In this document: positions 52,733-61,410 of the stretch, in pieces
Layout of the letters: every line of letters starts with the position of its first letter
Numbering within the stretch: position 1 is the stretch's first letter
NCBI RefSeq assembly: GCF_004799325.1
Contig: NZ_SSMD01000001.1
Span: 496,001-560,000 of the forward strand
Length of the DNA stretch: 64,000 nucleotides
Direction: 5' to 3'
Source: Thalassobius vesicularis
Lineage (GTDB): Bacteria > Pseudomonadota > Alphaproteobacteria > Rhodobacterales > Rhodobacteraceae
Notes under the pieces: generated by a model
The model's database searches: none
The model's input: only the letters and a program-made list of their open reading frames with translations
What the model was told of the DNA's origin: nothing
Made by a program: the position numbers and the translations under genes

Positions 52733-53732
52733 GATAGTCCCGGAACCATTGGACAAAATTCGCAATACCTTCGCGGAAATCCGTCTGGGGCTGATAGCCG
52801 GTCAGGCTGCGCAGCAAGGACGTGTCCGCCCACGCATCCGGCACATCGCCCATCTGCATTCCCATGTAATTGCGGATCGCCTTTTTCCCCAGGCAATTCT
52901 CGATCTCGTCGATGAAATCCAGCAGCTTGATTCGGTCCGAGTTGCCAATATTCACGATCCGATACGGCGCAACCGGGCTGAGGCTGTCGCCCTCGGGCAC
53001 CACTCCATCGGCGGGGCGCACCGGAACCGCATCGACCAGCAGGCGGATCGCGCGGACCAGATCGTCCACATAGGTGAAATCGCGGCTCATCTGGCCGTTG
53101 TTGTAGATGTTGATCGGGCGGCCATCCAGGATCGCATCGACGAACATGAACAGCGCCAGATCGGGGCGGCCCCAAGTGCCGTAGACGCTGAAGAAGCGGA
53201 ACATCGTCACCGGCAGGCCCCAGAGGTGGGCGTAGGAATGGCCCATGCTCTCGGTGGCCTTCTTGGTAGCCGAGTAAATCGTCAGCTGGGTGTCGGCCTT
53301 GGCGGTCTCGACAAAGGGCATATCCTCGTTCGCGCCGTAGACCGAACTGGTGGATGCCATCAAAAGATGCTGCACATTCAGGCGCTTGGACATCTCGAGG
53401 ATGTTGAACGTGCCGACGACATTCGCGTCGATATAGGTGCGCGGATGCTCCAGGCTGTGGCGAACGCCGGCCTGCGCGGCCAAGTGAACGACGATCTCGG
53501 GCTGGAATTCATCCGAGACGCGGTTCAGCAGGGCGTCATCCTCCAACATCCCGACGGTGGCCGAAAAGTTGGGGTTTTCCAACAGGATCTGGTGGCGGCG
53601 GTTCTTCAGATTGACGTCGTAATAGTCGGTCACACCGTCATAGCCGTGAACACGAAACCCCTCTTGCAACAGTAGTTTCGCCAAGTGGAAGCCGATGAAT
53701 CCGGCCGTGCCGGTAATGAGCACGCGACGCAT
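52722..53732 (-). CDS. UDP-glucuronate 4-epimerase-like SDR
   Basis: This 336-residue extended SDR has the NAD motif ITGTAGFIGFHLAK, YYDVNLKNRR and QAGVRHSLEHPRTYIDANV (typical of UDP-GlcA 4-epimerases). It also has the serine region ASTSSVYG and the YxxxK pair in YSATKKA. The partner TviB-type dehydrogenase suggests the substrate is UDP-GlcNAcA or UDP-GlcA, giving the galacto form. The start at 53732 (MRRVLITG) is chosen from family alignment over the longer frame to 53846. It is the first gene of the long minus-strand EPS 2 operon. Confidence 0.87.
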   Translation of the reverse strand: MRRVLITGTAGFIGFHLAKLLLQEGFRVHGYDGVTDYYDVNLKNRRHQILLENPNFSATVGMLEDDALLNRVSDEFQPEIVVHLAAQAGVRHSLEHPRTYIDANVVGTFNILEMSKRLNVQHLLMASTSSVYGANEDMPFVETAKADTQLTIYSATKKATESMGHSYAHLWGLPVTMFRFFSVYGTWGRPDLALFMFVDAILDGRPINIYNNGQMSRDFTYVDDLVRAIRLLVDAVPVRPADGVVPEGDSLSPVAPYRIVNIGNSDRIKLLDFIDEIENCLGKKAIRNYMGMQMGDVPDAWADTSLLRSLTGYQPQTDFREGIANFVQWFRDYHGK

Positions 53733-53765
53733 ATGTGAACCGTTTGCTAATGTTGCCTGATACAG

Positions 53766-53780
53766 CCCCGCAGTCCGGGG
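53766..53780. repeat. GC hairpin in the leader of the EPS 2 operon
   Basis: A CCCCG/CGGGG stem with loop CAGTC lies 34-48 bases upstream of the epimerase start. On the plus strand it is followed by a T-rich stretch, giving a terminator-like look, but no plus-strand gene precedes it. On the minus strand it would be in the mRNA leader and might affect translation. Confidence 0.35.
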
Positions 53781-53911
53781 ACGTTGTTTTTGTGGCGACA
53801 GAATCGCACAGACGTCAGGGGAAAAGCAATCGCGGATTCCCGGCAAATGACCATTTGATCAAAGAAAAAACGACACAGTCGGCAGAATTTTCCGCAGGCG
53901 GGAAGGTTTCA

Positions 53912-53940
53912 TTCAACCTGTCCGTTTATCGTGCTATGAT
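53912..53940 (+). promoter_or_regulatory. Possible sigma-70-like promoter for small secreted protein
   Basis: TTCAAC (53912-53917) and TATGAT (53935-53940) are separated by 17 bases and lie 26 bases before the ATG at 53967. The -10 is close to consensus; the -35 matches at only three of six positions. Confidence 0.35.
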
Positions 53941-53966
53941 TTCGGCAATAATAATGGAGATCGAGC

Positions 53967-54296
53967 ATGTTTTTCAGAGTTTTGGCCATTCTGGCCGCGG
54001 GAAGTGCCGCCCTGCCCGCGCTGGCTGGCCCGCGCGAGGACGAGGCGATGCGCATCGCCAAGGCGAGCCGCATGTGTGGTGACCAGAAAATCCTGCGGGC
54101 CGAGTTCCGCCGTCATGGCAACGTTGGCGTGTTGTGCGATGGCGCCGTCCTGCCGTCCGCAGAGGCCGCAGACATGGGCGAGGCGACCAACTTTGTCCCG
54201 CTGATCGGCGGTCTGGTGCCCCTGCTGGGGCTGGGCGGCGGCGCGCTGGTGATTGGTGCGCTTGGTGGCGGGTCCAGCACGTCTGACACGCAGTAA
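53967..54296 (+). CDS. Small secreted or membrane protein of unknown function
   Basis: This 109-residue protein has an N-terminal signal peptide (cleavage near PALAGP) and a short mature domain with two cysteines (RMCGDQKIL, VLCDGAV). A glycine-rich hydrophobic C-terminal segment (about 78-100, GGLVPLLGLGGGALVIGALGG) could be a membrane helix. GGAGA lies upstream of the ATG. I do not recognise the family. It is convergent with the next small secreted protein, with only 30 bases between stops. Confidence 0.7.
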   Translation: MFFRVLAILAAGSAALPALAGPREDEAMRIAKASRMCGDQKILRAEFRRHGNVGVLCDGAVLPSAEAADMGEATNFVPLIGGLVPLLGLGGGALVIGALGGGSSTSDTQ

Positions 54297-54326
54297 CGCG
54301 TAAGTCACTCGATTAGTTGAGATTTT

Positions 54327-54815
54327 TTAGCACTGCTGCACGCCGTAATGGATCAGCTGCGCGCCGGTCAGGGTATAATAGCCGTCCGCTTTGTAGCGGC
54401 CCGTGCTCATGTACCAGTCGCGCAACCGGTCGGGGTAGTACGAGGCGATGACCTTCGACCAATACTCGAACTGTTTCGGTTTCAGCGGGCGGCCGTAATA
54501 GCTGGGGCCGTGGAAACCGAATTTCGTGGCGGGATGAACGCAGACGTCACCGGCGCCCAGATACATCGTGCAGGTGGACAGGCAGACCTTGCCGCGGATT
54601 TCGACACGTTGCTGACGCCGCTGGATCGTAGCGATTTCCTGGGCGCGCGCGCCGACGACTCCGCCCCGATCATTATGCACAACGCGCACCAGCATCGAGG
54701 ACGTCCCCGCCTGAACCGGCGAGTAACCAATTGAAATCATAGCACAAACACAGACGAATAGGCGTAGAAAATACACCATCGTCATGCGCAGGCAGCTGTG
54801 CGCAGTCTTTGTCAT
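54327..54815 (-). CDS. Secreted protein resembling COG3904 (ClpP-like periplasmic) family
   Basis: This 162-residue protein has a hydrophobic signal-like segment at about 13-36. The conserved stretch CLSTCTMYLGAG...HPATKFGFHGPSYYG resembles the active-site region of COG3904 ClpP-fold proteins (CxSACt...GfH). In that family a serine follows the first cysteine; here it reads C-L-S-T-C. The protein is shorter than typical members, so the N-terminal half of the fold may be missing. The start at 54815 has GGAAAGA upstream. Confidence 0.55.
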   Translation of the reverse strand: MTKTAHSCLRMTMVYFLRLFVCVCAMISIGYSPVQAGTSSMLVRVVHNDRGGVVGARAQEIATIQRRQQRVEIRGKVCLSTCTMYLGAGDVCVHPATKFGFHGPSYYGRPLKPKQFEYWSKVIASYYPDRLRDWYMSTGRYKADGYYTLTGAQLIHYGVQQC

Positions 54816-55179
54816 TGTCGTGTCTTTCCACGGAACCCATTATGCGATCCCCATCGCGACGGTCCCGTTTCTATAAACGGCTAAGCAGATACCCTGACCT
54901 TAGGGAATTAAGGCCAAGCTTGCCAATATTTTGTCACAGTCTGGCTGCGGTGAAATCAATTAGTATATTGTTTTTAAACAGTATTTTATTTATTCTCGTT
55001 TTTCGAGAGTGCCCAATTTTCGCCACAATCTGGCCGATTTTCGGCCAAAAGGCCCCAATCTGGAACGAATCCGGAAACAAATCACCCCGCCGGGTCAATC
55101 GACCGGACGGGGTGTTCAGATCTGCTTCATCCCGGAAATTGTAAGATTTCTGGCGGAAATCGTACGCCGGATTCGGGCC
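54816..55179. promoter_or_regulatory. Gene-free stretch between meta-cleavage operon and COG3904-like gene
   Basis: This 364-base gap is AT-rich at about 54890-55060. It holds the palindrome GGCCGA-TTT-TCGGCC (55032-55046), a CGGCCAAAAGG word at 55042-55052 and a GCCCAATTTT word at 55011-55020, the same words found upstream of EPS genes. It should contain the promoter of the 54327-54815 gene and the end of the meta-cleavage transcript. I see no gene in it. Confidence 0.45.
55083..55114 (-). terminator. Probable terminator of the meta-cleavage operon
   Basis: CACCCCGCCGG (55083-55093) pairs with CCGGACGGGGTG (55103-55114), with a single bulged base and a nine-base loop. On the minus strand it is followed by ATTTGTTT. 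It lies 66 bases past the last gene of the operon. The T-tract is interrupted, so termination may be partial. Confidence 0.5.
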
Positions 55180-55746
55180 TCAGGCGAACAGCCAGCCGCG
55201 CAGGGCGCGGGTGACGCGGGGCATTACCAGATAGGTCATCAACAATACCTGGATCACCGCGATCAGCAGGGTGCGCGACCAGTGCGGCCAGTCGGTCGTC
55301 AGGGGCAGGATCGTCAGCTGCAACGGGAAGACGATCACGAAAACGACGACGATCAGCGTCACCGCCATCTTCCACTGCGGGGCGTGCTTGGCGGCGGGCA
55401 CCTCGGGCAGGTCGAACCATGCCTCAAGGCCGGTGACGCGGCGGGTTTCCGCCTCGCCCACGACGATGCCGTCCAGCTGCGCGACCCAGGTCTGGCGGGT
55501 TTCCGAGCGTTCCCACGCCTGACAATGCGCCCAGCTGTCGAAACGGTAGATCAGCACATAGCGCCCGTCGGTCGAGCCCGAGGGCCGCAGGATGTTCACG
55601 CCCATATGGCCGGGGAAATCGGCGGCGGCGGCGGTGATGCCGTGCAGCCAATCCTCGTACTCGGCCTCGTGCCCGGCGATCACCCGGCGCGAGATCGAGA
55701 CGGTAACCGGGCCTTCCTGGCCCGGTTCGACGGTCAGGTCCGACAT
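55180..55746 (-). CDS. ABM-domain protein with C-terminal membrane helices
   Basis: This 188-residue protein has an antibiotic-biosynthesis-monooxygenase-type ferredoxin-like domain (about 12-110; VTVSISRRVIAGHEAEYEDW, RYVLIYRFDS). Two transmembrane helices follow in the last 65 residues (about 125-147 and 158-178). ABM domains can oxidise aromatic or quinone substrates without cofactor, but membrane-anchored versions are poorly understood. It is the last gene of the meta-cleavage operon, two bases after the tautomerase stop, so it is probably co-expressed with it. A role in handling quinoid by-products is only a guess. Confidence 0.82.
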   Translation of the reverse strand: MSDLTVEPGQEGPVTVSISRRVIAGHEAEYEDWLHGITAAAADFPGHMGVNILRPSGSTDGRYVLIYRFDSWAHCQAWERSETRQTWVAQLDGIVVGEAETRRVTGLEAWFDLPEVPAAKHAPQWKMAVTLIVVVFVIVFPLQLTILPLTTDWPHWSRTLLIAVIQVLLMTYLVMPRVTRALRGWLFA

Positions 55747-55748
55747 GG

Positions 55749-55943
55749 TCAGCTTCCCTTGATCGGGCCCTTCGGCTTGCCCGCGATGCCCCAGTTTTCG
55801 CCGGGGATTTCGCGGATGCAGACGCGGATGGTCTCGATCGGGGCGCCGACAGCCTCGACGGCGGCGTCGGTGAGTTTGGCGATGAGGGCGGCCTTTTGTT
55901 CGGTCGTGCGGCCCTCGACCATGGTGACTTCGATCAGCGGCAT
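55749..55943 (-). CDS. dmpI: 4-oxalocrotonate (2-hydroxymuconate) tautomerase
   Basis: This 64-residue subunit converts 2-hydroxymuconate to 2-oxo-3-hexenedioate. The mature protein begins with the catalytic Pro 1 (MPLIEV), and Arg 11, Arg 39 and an aromatic residue at position 50 (Trp; often Phe) are all present, so the active site is complete. The ATG lies four bases after the decarboxylase stop. Length is typical (about 62 residues). The longer in-frame open stretch to 56042 is rejected because Pro 1 must follow the start methionine. Confidence 0.93.
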   Translation of the reverse strand: MPLIEVTMVEGRTTEQKAALIAKLTDAAVEAVGAPIETIRVCIREIPGENWGIAGKPKGPIKGS

Positions 55944-55947
55944 GTTG

Positions 55948-56715
55948 TTACTCCACCACGTTGAAAGCGACGGTGCCCATGTTCTGGACATCCAGGGTGA
56001 CGGCCTGACCTGCGGCCATCGGAATGGCGGCGGTTGCCCCACCGGCCAGCACGATGTCGCCGGGGTTCAGCGTTTCGCCGGCCGAGGCGACCATGCGCGC
56101 GGCGGACACCAGCGAACGCACGGGATGACCCAGGATCGCGGCGGTGGAGCCGATTTCGCCAGCCACACCGTTGATCGACAGGATCATGCCGAGGTTCGAG
56201 ATGTCAATGTCGGGCGCGTGCCAGTTGCCGATGATGAAACCCGACGAGGACGAGTTGTCAGCGATCACGTCGCCCACGTCGAACTTGAACGCCTTGTAGC
56301 GGCTGTCGATGATCTCCAGCGCGGGGGCGACGGCCTGAACGGCGGCCATTGCCTCGAGCGCCGAGACGTTGCCGGACAGGGGTTTGCCGATCAGGAAGGC
56401 GATCTCGGGCTCAACGCGGGGATGGACGTATTTGGCCATGCTGACCTCTCCGCCTTCTTCCTCGCGCATGGCGTCGGTCAGACGGCCCCAGAGCACGTCA
56501 TCGACGCCGACCTGCAGCTGCTTGGCGCGGCTGGTCAGGCCCATCTTGATGCCGACGCGACGCTCGCCGCGGGCATAGCGGCGCTGTATGGACTGGGCCT
56601 GCACGGCATAGGCTTCGTCCACGCTCAGCGGTTTGGTGTCGGAGAATTGCGGGATCTCGGTCGCGGTGCGCGCGGCCTCGTCCACGATTTCGGCGAGTTT
56701 GGCGATGTCGGTCAT
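55948..56715 (-). CDS. dmpH: 2-oxo-3-hexenedioate (4-oxalocrotonate) decarboxylase
   Basis: This 255-residue enzyme of the hydratase/decarboxylase (FAH-like) family has VKMGLTSR-type ([12 protein letters not shown]), PRVEPEIAF and [20 protein letters not shown] segments. It decarboxylates 2-oxo-3-hexenedioate to 2-hydroxypenta-2,4-dienoate. The paralogue at 58679-59473 is the hydratase. This one is assigned as the decarboxylase because it lies next to the tautomerase, the dmpH-dmpI order. Its ATG overlaps the aldolase stop by four bases. The two paralogues would need functional testing to tell apart with certainty. Confidence 0.87.
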   Translation of the reverse strand: MTDIAKLAEIVDEAARTATEIPQFSDTKPLSVDEAYAVQAQSIQRRYARGERRVGIKMGLTSRAKQLQVGVDDVLWGRLTDAMREEEGGEVSMAKYVHPRVEPEIAFLIGKPLSGNVSALEAMAAVQAVAPALEIIDSRYKAFKFDVGDVIADNSSSSGFIIGNWHAPDIDISNLGMILSINGVAGEIGSTAAILGHPVRSLVSAARMVASAGETLNPGDIVLAGGATAAIPMAAGQAVTLDVQNMGTVAFNVVE

Positions 56716-57731
56716 TCCGCTGCCTCCTTGGCTTTGATCATGTCCAGAGCCACGTCGACGATCATGTCCTCTTGCCCGCCGACCATCTTGCGGCGGCCCA
56801 GCTCGACCAGGATTTCGCGAGTGTCCAGACCGTAGAGATTGGCGGCCTTTTCGGCGTGACGCAGGAAGGACGAGTAGACCCCGGCATAGCCCAGCGTCAT
56901 GGTTTCGCGGTCGACGCGGACGGGGCGGTCTTGCAGCGGGCGGACCAGTTCCTCGGCGGCGTCTTGCAGTTTGAACACGTCGCAGCCGTGTTCCCAGCCG
57001 TAGAGATCGGCAACGGCGACGAACGCTTCGATCGGGGTGTTGCCGGCACCGGCACCCATCCCGGCCAGCGAGGCATCGACGCGGAAGGCACCGTGTTCCA
57101 CCGCGACGACCGAGTTGGCGACGGACAGCGACAGGTTTTCATGCATGTGTGCGCCGCGCTGGGTTTCGGGCTTCAGCACCTTGTTATAGGCGTCGAAACG
57201 CTCGGCCACGTCCTTCATGGTCAGACGGCCGCCCGAGTCGGTGCAGTAGACGCAATCAGCGCCGTAGCTTTCCATCAGCTTGGCCTGCTGGGCCAGCTTT
57301 TCGGGGGTGTTCATGTGGGACATCATCAGAAAGCCCGACACGTCCATGCCCATGTCCTTGGCTGCCGCGATGTGCTGGGCGGCGACGTCGGCCTCGGTGC
57401 AGTGGGTGGCGACGCGGACGGACTGAACGCCCAGATCGCGGACGCGCTTCAGGTCTTCGATGGTACCGATGCCGGGCAGCAGCAGGGTGGTCAGCTTGGC
57501 GGTCTTGCAGACCTTGGCGGCCTCGGAGATCCACGCCTCGTCGGTGCATTTGCCGAAACCGTAGTTGAAGGTGGAGCCGGTGATACCGTCGCCGTGGGCG
57601 ACCTCGATCGCGTCGACGCCAGCCTCGTCCAGAGCCTGAGCGATGGCGCGGACATGGCCCAGATCGTATTGGTGACGGACGGCGTGCATGCCGTCGCGCA
57701 GGGTCACGTCCTGGATATAGAGCTTGGTCAT
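56712..57731 (-). CDS. dmpG: 4-hydroxy-2-oxovalerate aldolase
   Basis: This 339-residue class II aldolase splits 4-hydroxy-2-oxovalerate to pyruvate and acetaldehyde. It has the DRE-TIM-type metal start ([15 protein letters not shown]), the HxH metal site in [13 protein letters not shown], and a C-terminal region that contacts the dehydrogenase ([20 protein letters not shown]). It normally channels acetaldehyde to the DmpF subunit, encoded one base upstream in the same operon. Length is typical. Confidence 0.94.
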   Translation of the reverse strand: MTKLYIQDVTLRDGMHAVRHQYDLGHVRAIAQALDEAGVDAIEVAHGDGITGSTFNYGFGKCTDEAWISEAAKVCKTAKLTTLLLPGIGTIEDLKRVRDLGVQSVRVATHCTEADVAAQHIAAAKDMGMDVSGFLMMSHMNTPEKLAQQAKLMESYGADCVYCTDSGGRLTMKDVAERFDAYNKVLKPETQRGAHMHENLSLSVANSVVAVEHGAFRVDASLAGMGAGAGNTPIEAFVAVADLYGWEHGCDVFKLQDAAEELVRPLQDRPVRVDRETMTLGYAGVYSSFLRHAEKAANLYGLDTREILVELGRRKMVGGQEDMIVDVALDMIKAKEAAE

Positions 57732-57732
57732 G

Positions 57733-58674
57733 TCAGGCGGCCTCCACCCAGTTGCGTTTGATCGACAGGCGTTCGGCGGTTTTCATCGCCGCGCTGGTCA
57801 TGATGTCCAGATTGCCGGCATAGGCGGGCAGGTAGTGGGCCGCGCCTTCGACCTCGAGGAAGATCGAGACCTTCAGCCCGGTGAAATCACCGCCCATTTC
57901 GGGGATGTGCAGCGGGCTGTTCGAGCCGATATGCTCGAACTGCACTTCCTGCTTCAGACGGTAGCCGGGGACGTAGGATTGCACGTCTTCCACCATCTGG
58001 TGGATGGAGGCGCGGATTTCCTCGGGGTCGGCTTCGTCGCACAGGCAATAGACCGTGTCGCGCATGATCATCGGCGGCTCGGCGGGGTTCAGGATGATGA
58101 TCGCCTTGCCGCGACCAGCGCCGCCGACGGCCTGAATGGCGTAGGCGGTGGTTTCGGTGAACTCGTCAATATTCGCGCGGGTGCCGGGACCGGCCGAGCG
58201 CGAACTGATCGAGGCGACGATTTCGCCATAGCGCACGGGGCTGACGCGGTTCACGGCGGCGACCATCGGGATGGTGGCCTGACCGCCGCACGTCACCATG
58301 TTCACATTCGATTCAGTCAGGTTGGCGTCGATGTTCACGGCAGGCACGGTGAAGGGGCCGATGGCGGCGGGGGTCAGGTCGATGACTTGCTTGCCGTCCT
58401 TTTGCAGCACCTCGTTGTGGCGCTTGTGGGCACCGGCGCTGGTGGCGTCGAACACGATGCGGATGTCGGCGTAGTTGGGCAGCTTGGTCAGCCCTTCGAT
58501 GCCTTCGTGGGTGGTGGGCACACCCAGACGCTTGGCGCGGGCCAGCCCGTCCGAGTCGGGGTCGATTCCGACCATGGCACCCATTTCCAGCACCTTGGAC
58601 ATCCGCATGATCTTGATCATCAGGTCGGTACCGATATTGCCCGAACCGATGATGGCGCATTTGATTTTGCTCAT
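57733..58674 (-). CDS. dmpF: Acetaldehyde dehydrogenase (acylating)
   Basis: This 313-residue enzyme converts acetaldehyde, NAD and CoA to acetyl-CoA. It has the Rossmann motif [11 protein letters not shown] and the catalytic cysteine in [12 protein letters not shown]. The ATG at 58674 ([10 protein letters not shown]) has AGGA upstream and begins four bases after the hydratase stop; the longer frame to 58791 is not used. It forms a channelling complex with DmpG. It is complete and typical. Confidence 0.95.
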   Translation of the reverse strand: MSKIKCAIIGSGNIGTDLMIKIMRMSKVLEMGAMVGIDPDSDGLARAKRLGVPTTHEGIEGLTKLPNYADIRIVFDATSAGAHKRHNEVLQKDGKQVIDLTPAAIGPFTVPAVNIDANLTESNVNMVTCGGQATIPMVAAVNRVSPVRYGEIVASISSRSAGPGTRANIDEFTETTAYAIQAVGGAGRGKAIIILNPAEPPMIMRDTVYCLCDEADPEEIRASIHQMVEDVQSYVPGYRLKQEVQFEHIGSNSPLHIPEMGGDFTGLKVSIFLEVEGAAHYLPAYAGNLDIMTSAAMKTAERLSIKRNWVEAA

Positions 58675-58678
58675 CTGC

Positions 58679-59473
58679 TTATTCCTTCGCAAAAGCGGCG
58701 CGGACCGAGCCGAGGCAGTTGATCCGTGCTTCGAAAACGTCACCGGGATTGGCGGGAACCATCGGCCCCAAAGCGCCCGACAGAACCACATCGCCCGGAC
58801 CCAAAGCGCGACCAGCCTTGGCCATCGTGCGGGCCAGCCACAGGGTGGCGTTCAGGGGGCTGCCCATGCAGGCGGCACCGGCGCCGACGCTGACGGGCTG
58901 GTTGTTGCGGGTCATCACCATGCCGCACATGCGCTGATCGAAATCACCGACGCGCTTGGGCGACTGGCCCAGCACGTAGACCCCGGACGAGGCATTGTCG
59001 GCGATCGTGTCGGTGATGCGGATATCCCAGCCAGCGACGCGGCTGCCCACGATCTCCAACGCCGGGACGACGTAACCGATGGAGGCCATCAGATCGACCA
59101 TCGTGATGTGCTGCCCGGTCAGGGGGGCGGCGATGACATAGGCGATCTCGGCCTCGACCTTGGGCTGGTGCAGGCGCGACAGCGGGATTTCCTCCCCGTC
59201 CATATACTCCATGTCTGCGAACAGCATGCCGTAGTCGGGCTGGCCGACGCCCAGCTGGTTTTGCACGGCCTTAGAGGTCAGGCCGATCTTGCGGCCCGAC
59301 AGGATGCGTTCCTCGCCGCCCAGCCAGCGCTTGGTGTTGATTTCCTGCACGGCATAGGCGGCGTCCACGTCGCCCTCGGCCAGCAGATCACGGATGGGCG
59401 CGCCGGGCACGCCGGTTTCCCAGGCCTGCCACAGACGGTCGGCGGCCTCGTGGATTTTGGATTGGTCGGTCAT
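58679..59473 (-). CDS. dmpE: 2-oxopent-4-enoate (2-hydroxypentadienoate) hydratase
   Basis: This 264-residue enzyme is the second member of the hydratase/decarboxylase family in the operon ([39 protein letters not shown]). It adds water to 2-hydroxypenta-2,4-dienoate to give 4-hydroxy-2-oxovalerate. The assignment as hydratase rests on its position between the semialdehyde dehydrogenase and dmpF, as in the dmp operon. It is a paralogue of the 55948-56715 gene. Confidence 0.87.
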   Translation of the reverse strand: MTDQSKIHEAADRLWQAWETGVPGAPIRDLLAEGDVDAAYAVQEINTKRWLGGEERILSGRKIGLTSKAVQNQLGVGQPDYGMLFADMEYMDGEEIPLSRLHQPKVEAEIAYVIAAPLTGQHITMVDLMASIGYVVPALEIVGSRVAGWDIRITDTIADNASSGVYVLGQSPKRVGDFDQRMCGMVMTRNNQPVSVGAGAACMGSPLNATLWLARTMAKAGRALGPGDVVLSGALGPMVPANPGDVFEARINCLGSVRAAFAKE

Positions 59474-59482
59474 TGGTCGTCC

Positions 59483-60967
59483 TTAGAGTTTCACGCAGAC
59501 GTTGGTGAGTTCGGAGTAGAATTCGAGGCCATGCACGCCGCCCTCGCGGCCGATGCCCGAGTGTTTCGAGCCGCCGAACGCGGTGCGCAGGTCGCGCAGG
59601 AACCACGAGTTCACCCATGCCAGACCCACATCGATCTGACGGGCGACGCGGTGGGCGCGGGTCAGGTCTTCGGTCCAGATGGCGGTGGCGAGGCCATAGT
59701 CGGTGTCGTTGGCCATCTTGATCACCTCGTCTTCTGTGTCGAAGGGGGCGATATGGCAGACCGGGCCGAAGATCTCCTCGCGCACGGCGCGGGCGGTTTC
59801 GGGCAGGCCGGTGAAGATGGTGGGCTGCACCCAAGCGCCGCCTTTCAGATCGTCGGGCATGTCGGGGACGCCGCCGCCGGTGATGACGGTGGCCCCTTCG
59901 GCCTTGGCGATCTCGTAATAGGACAGCACCTTGGATTTGTGTTCCTGGCTGATCAGCGGGCCCATGTTGGTCTCGGGATCAGCCGAGGCACCCAGTTTCA
60001 TGCCCTCGGCACCGGCCTTCAGGCGGGCGACGAATTCGTCGAAGATCGGGCGCTGGACGTAGACACGCTCGGTGCCCAGGCAGACCTGACCGCAGTTGGC
60101 GAAGACCGAGCGCATGGTGCCCTCGATCGCCTTGTCCATGTCGGCGTCGGCGAACACGATCCCGGCGTTTTTCCCGCCGCATTCCATCGAGACCTGACGC
60201 AACCCCTTGGCCGCCGATTGCATGATGATCTCACCCGTGCGGGTTTCGCCGGTGAAGGTGATCGCGTCCACATCCGGGTGCGCGGTCAGGTAAGCGCCCG
60301 CGCTGTCGGGGCCGAAACCGTGGACCACGTTGAACACACCCTTGGGGATGCCCACGGTGTTCATGACCTCGCCCAGCAGGGTGGTGGTCAGGGGGGTTTC
60401 CTCGGACGGTTTGACGATCACGGTGTTGCCGGTTGCCAGCGCCGGGCCGACCTTCCACGTCATCAGCAGAAGCGGCAGGTTCCACGGGCTGATGACGGCG
60501 ACCACGCCCTTGGGCCGGCGCACGCCATAGTTCAGCGCGCCGTTGCCGTCGGGGGTGTCGAGCATGAAGCTTTCGGTCGGGACGTTTTTCACCAGATCGG
60601 CGAAGATCTTGAAGTTCGCAGCCCCGCGCGGGATGTCGATATGCGAGGCCAGCGATTTGGGCTTGCCGGTGTCCAGAATCTCGGCCTCGAGGAATTCATC
60701 GAAGCGGCGGTTGATCTCGTCGGCGACGGCGTGCAGCAGGGCGGCGCGTTCGGCCTGGGGCATGTAGCCCCACGGGCCGGTCAGCGCGGCACGGGCGGCG
60801 GCAACGGCGGCGTCGATCTCGGGCTTGAGCCCCTCATGCACGACGCCGATCTTCTGCCCGGTGGCGGGCGAGATGTTGTCGAAGGTCCGCCCCGAAGTGC
60901 CGGCGGTAAACTCGCCATTGATGAAGTGAAGTGCGTCCCTGGCCATGGTTGTCAGCCCGTCTTTCAT
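59483..60967 (-). CDS. dmpC: 2-hydroxymuconic semialdehyde dehydrogenase
   Basis: This 494-residue NAD aldehyde dehydrogenase oxidises 2-hydroxymuconic semialdehyde to 2-hydroxymuconate (oxalocrotonate branch). It has the ALDH glutamate in MECGGKNAGIV and the catalytic cysteine in ANCGQVCLGTERVYV. The ATG at 60967 has GAGGAT upstream; a TTG at 60982 and an internal ATG at 60946 (MARDALHF) are less likely. No 2-hydroxymuconic semialdehyde hydrolase (dmpD) is present, so the oxidative branch is the encoded route. Confidence 0.92.
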   Translation of the reverse strand: MKDGLTTMARDALHFINGEFTAGTSGRTFDNISPATGQKIGVVHEGLKPEIDAAVAAARAALTGPWGYMPQAERAALLHAVADEINRRFDEFLEAEILDTGKPKSLASHIDIPRGAANFKIFADLVKNVPTESFMLDTPDGNGALNYGVRRPKGVVAVISPWNLPLLLMTWKVGPALATGNTVIVKPSEETPLTTTLLGEVMNTVGIPKGVFNVVHGFGPDSAGAYLTAHPDVDAITFTGETRTGEIIMQSAAKGLRQVSMECGGKNAGIVFADADMDKAIEGTMRSVFANCGQVCLGTERVYVQRPIFDEFVARLKAGAEGMKLGASADPETNMGPLISQEHKSKVLSYYEIAKAEGATVITGGGVPDMPDDLKGGAWVQPTIFTGLPETARAVREEIFGPVCHIAPFDTEDEVIKMANDTDYGLATAIWTEDLTRAHRVARQIDVGLAWVNSWFLRDLRTAFGGSKHSGIGREGGVHGLEFYSELTNVCVKL

Positions 60968-60978
60968 GTGTCCAATCC

Positions 60979-61410
60979 TCAATCCTGCGCCAGACCGATG
61001 GCCGACAGGCCCGCCTTGGCGCAGATCTCATCCTGCTGGGCCGAGGCACCGGACACGCCGATGCCTCCGACCAGTTCACCCTTGCTGCGAATGGGCAGCC
61101 CGCCCTGAAACAGGGCCACGCCGGGTTGCGCGGAAATGCCCGCCAGCACCGGTGCATCGCCCGAAAGCGCGTCATAGAGCGCCCCGGTGGGGGCACCGAA
61201 ACCCGCGGCGGTATACGCCTTGTCGCGGGCGATCCTGCCCGAAGGCAGAAAGGCCCCGTCGCCACGCAGGAACGCGATCTGGTTGCCGCCCGCGTCCACG
61301 ACGCAGACGTTGATGGCGACCCCCAGTTCGGTGGCCTTGGCCACGGCGGCGCCCACGGCGGCATGGGCCGCCGCAGCCGTCAGCACCTGTGCGGGACGGA
61401 GCACCTGCAT
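60979..61410 (-). CDS. GlcG/HbpS-like protein (heme-binding-like fold)
   Basis: This 143-residue protein of the GlcG/HbpS family has INVCVVDAGGNQIAFLRGDG, SGRIARDKAYTAAGFG and GGLPIRSKGELVGGIGVSG, and no signal peptide. Members are often found beside oxidative or aromatic catabolic genes; some bind heme or sense oxidative stress, while most are uncharacterised. Its ATG overlaps the dioxygenase stop by one base (TGATG), so it is co-translated with the ring-cleaving enzyme. A helper role for that iron enzyme is only an inference. Confidence 0.85.
   Translation of the reverse strand: MQVLRPAQVLTAAAAHAAVGAAVAKATELGVAINVCVVDAGGNQIAFLRGDGAFLPSGRIARDKAYTAAGFGAPTGALYDALSGDAPVLAGISAQPGVALFQGGLPIRSKGELVGGIGVSGASAQQDEICAKAGLSAIGLAQD

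Noticed and set aside
53766-53796. Hairpin followed by a T-rich run on the plus strand, resembling an intrinsic terminator
   Set aside because: There is no plus-strand gene upstream to terminate; kept only as a hairpin in the leader of the minus-strand operon.
58475-61108. Open frame of about 880 codons on the plus strand opposite dmpC-dmpE
   Set aside because: It crosses two well-defined catabolic genes in antisense and has no family-like sequence.
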